8,295 bases of DNA from Actinomycetota bacterium (GTDB taxonomy: Bacteria > Actinomycetota > Thermoleophilia > UBA2241): contig PMKX01000053.1 in NCBI GenBank assembly GCA_003158705.1, forward strand, positions 3,812 to 12,106. The letters run 5' to 3'. Numbering within the stretch: the stretch's first letter is position 1; each line of letters begins with the position of its first letter. The notes below the pieces were generated by a model. That model was not told where the DNA came from and did no database searches. It saw nothing but the letters and a program-made list of their open reading frames with translations. A program made the position numbers and the translations under genes. Of the stretch, positions 6,743 through 8,295 are shown piece after piece.

Positions 6743-6779
6743 TGCATATTCCTCGGCGAATGTGCTGTATTGTATGCAG
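6743..6779 (+). promoter_or_regulatory. Predicted argR promoter with overlapping ARG-box-like inverted repeat
   Basis: The 170-nt gap between argB and argR has one AT-richer patch. TTGCAT (6743-6748) and TGTATT (6767-6772, preceded by TGC) could be -35 and -10 with 18-bp spacing. Within them GCATATTC (6744-6751) and GAATGTGC (6758-6765) form an inverted repeat with 7 of 8 pairs matching. A second imperfect palindrome, CTGTATTGTATGCAG (6765-6779), covers the -10. TGCATATTC-type half-sites are what ArgR-family repressors bind, so autoregulation is plausible. Confidence 0.5.
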
Positions 6780-6875
6780 CCAGGGACGCATGCGGGGGTC
6801 GAAGCCATGCGCCAGACCGGTCGGCCGCGGATGGGCGAAGGGGAGAGGATCGTGGTTCGGGTGAGGCGTGTCCCA

Positions 6876-7334
6876 ATGAGCAAGATAGAGCGGCATCGAC
6901 TCATCGAGACGGTCGTCGCCCAGCGCGAGATAGGCACACAGCGCGAGCTCGTGCACGCCCTGGGCGCCCTTGCCTGCGAGGTCACCCAGGCCACCGTGTC
7001 GCGCGACATCCGCGAGATGGACCTGCAGAAGGTGCGCACCCACCTGGGACGGGCGAAGTACGTGCTCTCGGCGCGCGAACGGCCCAGGGACCCCGAGCAG
7101 TCCGCGGCTCACGTGCTGCGCGACTTCGCCCGCCAAGTGGCGCGGGCGCAGAACATCGCCGTCGTGCGCTGCGAGATCGGCACGGCCTCCACGGTGGCAC
7201 GGGCTATCGACAATCTCAACCATAGCGACATCGTGGGCACGCTGGCCGGCGACGACACCATTCTGGTCATCGTCAAGGACAACCAGACGGCCGCCGAGAT
7301 GCAGGGGTACCTCGAGCGTCTCCGAGAGGCCTAG
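6876..7334 (+). CDS. argR: Arginine repressor (ArgR)
   Basis: ArgR is the hexameric, arginine-dependent regulator of arginine genes. From the ATG at 6876 the protein has 152 residues, the usual length. The N-terminal winged helix-turn-helix runs from about 1 to 65, with the hallmark TQATVSRDIREMDLQKVR at 37-54. A linker is followed by the C-terminal oligomerisation and arginine-binding domain, with GTASTVARAID (102-112) and DIVGTLAGDDTILVIVKD (118-135) including the conserved GDD. The frame stays open upstream to a GTG overlapping the argB stop (6702), but that 58-residue extension has no family match and covers the promoter-like patch. A GTG at 6852, with GGGAG at 6841-6845, would add 8 residues and is a real alternative. 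At 6876 the upstream GGTGAGG (about 6860-6866) serves. It likely controls this cluster through the sites near 4155 and 6743. Confidence 0.95.
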   Translation: MSKIERHRLIETVVAQREIGTQRELVHALGALACEVTQATVSRDIREMDLQKVRTHLGRAKYVLSARERPRDPEQSAAHVLRDFARQVARAQNIAVVRCEIGTASTVARAIDNLNHSDIVGTLAGDDTILVIVKDNQTAAEMQGYLERLREA

Positions 7335-7398
7335 CGCGCAGGCACCTTCCGGCGCGCATTCCAACCTCGCCCGCTCCAGGCCGGCGTGCAGCTGCGGC

Positions 7399-7417
7399 CG
7401 CGCCGGTGACCGGCGCG
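7399..7417. repeat. Perfect 9-bp inverted repeat between argR and argG
   Basis: CGCGCCGGT (7399-7407) and ACCGGCGCG (7409-7417) are exact inverse complements around a single G. As RNA this gives an 8-bp, all-GC stem with a TGA triloop, which would be very stable. No T-tract follows, so it is not a classical terminator. It could lower transcription into argG, stabilise an mRNA end, or bind a protein. Confidence 0.5.
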
Positions 7418-7476
7418 CTCCGTGTACCGGTGCAGCCGGCAGACATGCTCCCCCGACAGCAACGAAAGGTTCGACA

Positions 7477-8295
7477 GTGAAGAACGGCAGAGTGGTACTC
7501 GCCTACTCCGGCGGACTGGACACGTCCGCCATGATCCCTTGGCTCAAAGAGAACGCCGGCCTGGATGTGATCGCGATGCTCGTGGACGTTGGCCGCGTCA
7601 AGGACATCCCGCAGCTCATGGAACGCGCCTTGGCGTCGGGCGCCGTGGACACGGTCGTCGTGGACGCCAAGCAGGTCTTCGCCGAGCACTACGTGCTGCC
7701 GGCGCTCATGGCCAACGCCCTCTACGAGGAGAAGTATCCGCTCGTCTCGTCGCTGTCCCGGCCGCTCATCGCCAAGAAGCTCGTCGAGACGGCGCACAAG
7801 TATGGCGCCGATGCCGTGGCTCACGGCTGCACCGGCAAGGGCAACGACCAGGTGCGGGTCGAGATCGGCGTCAAGAGTCAGGACCCGCACCTCGAGTGCC
7901 TGGCGCCGGCGCGCGTCTGGGGCATGAGTCGCGAGGAGCTGCTCGACTATGCCGCCGAACGCGGCATCCCCAGCCCGTTGACCAAGAGGAGCCCGTACTC
8001 TATCGACGAGAACCTGTGGGGACGCACCAACGAATGCGGCATCCTGGAAGATCCTTGGGAGGCGCCGCCGGAGGATGCCTTTGAAGTGACCGTCAACCCC
8101 AAGGACGCTCCCGATGAGGCGCAGCTCGTGGAGGTCGGCTTCGAGCAGGGCAGGCCGTCGAGCCTCGACGGCAAGTCCATGGACTTCGTGGAACTCATCG
8201 AGGCCATAGACGCCATAGGCGGCGCGCACGGCTTCGGTCGTGTGGACATGATCGAGAACCGTCTGGTGGGCATCAAGAGCCGTGAGATCTACGAG
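7477..8295 (+). CDS. argG: Argininosuccinate synthase (ArgG), 3'-truncated by the window
   Basis: ArgG joins citrulline and aspartate with ATP to make argininosuccinate, the penultimate step of arginine synthesis. The window shows 273 of about 400 residues and the frame is still open at its end. The ATP-pyrophosphatase P-loop AYSGGLDTS is at 9-17. YPLVSSLSRPLIAKKLVE (87-104), the AHGCTGKGNDQVRVE segment (115-129), SPYSIDENLWGRTNECGILE (172-191) and DPW (192-194) are all typical. The start is GTG at 7477 with AAAGG (7465-7469) 7 nt upstream; the next codons (KNGRVVLAYSGG) match the usual N-terminus, so no earlier start is needed. It is separated from argR by 142 bp containing a strong palindrome, so it may be partly independent of the upstream genes. 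argH would be expected next but lies outside. Confidence 0.97.
   Translation, partial: MKNGRVVLAYSGGLDTSAMIPWLKENAGLDVIAMLVDVGRVKDIPQLMERALASGAVDTVVVDAKQVFAEHYVLPALMANALYEEKYPLVSSLSRPLIAKKLVETAHKYGADAVAHGCTGKGNDQVRVEIGVKSQDPHLECLAPARVWGMSREELLDYAAERGIPSPLTKRSPYSIDENLWGRTNECGILEDPWEAPPEDAFEVTVNPKDAPDEAQLVEVGFEQGRPSSLDGKSMDFVELIEAIDAIGGAHGFGRVDMIENRLVGIKSREIYE

Noticed and set aside
6702..6875. A 58-residue N-terminal extension of ArgR from a GTG overlapping the argB stop
   Set aside because: ArgR proteins begin at about the 6876 ATG, the extension matches nothing known, and it would cover a promoter-like patch with inverted repeats.
5800..6876. A 358-codon ORF on the - strand covering all of argB
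   Set aside because: It mirrors argB, which has every family motif. The His/Asp/Val-rich translation has no recognisable domain, and such antisense frames are common in GC-rich genes.

Overview
The window is a high-G+C bacterial sequence with tightly packed genes, all on the + strand. The ArgR-type arginine repressor, the arginine gene order and the base composition suggest a Gram-positive, Actinomycetota-like organism. No rRNA or other taxonomic marker is present, so this is inference.

The left half (1-3924) is part of a family-5 ABC importer operon. It holds the C-terminal part of a substrate-binding protein (5' end outside the window), a DppB/OppB-type permease and a DppC/OppC-type permease. 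The binding protein ends in a hydrophobic helix and six arginines, so it looks membrane-anchored at its C-terminus. The second permease carries about 145 extra N-terminal residues with about four more hydrophobic segments. No ATPase gene follows.

The middle (3925-4406) is about 480 bases without a convincing gene. It holds hairpins without T-tracts behind the permease operon, then a good promoter (TTGAAT, 17 bp, TATACT) overlapped by an ARG-box-like sequence. A leader of about 215 nt with further hairpins follows.

The right half (4407-8295) is an arginine biosynthesis cluster: argC remnant - argJ - argB - argR - argG (3' end outside the window). ArgJ makes N-acetylglutamate by recycling the acetyl group from N-acetylornithine. 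ArgB phosphorylates N-acetylglutamate. ArgC should then reduce the phosphate, ArgG acts late in the pathway, and ArgR senses arginine.

The main surprise is argC. A 59-codon ORF has a good Shine-Dalgarno site and overlaps argJ by TGATG. It contains the N-terminal ArgC Rossmann signature (VAIVGGSGFTG) and then stops about 11 codons later, where about 300 residues of enzyme should follow. It looks like a large deletion in argC that kept the gene's start and its junction with argJ. argD and argF, often found between argB and argR in such clusters, are also absent here. The strain may have ArgC elsewhere, may be unable to make arginine, or the gap may be an assembly artefact.
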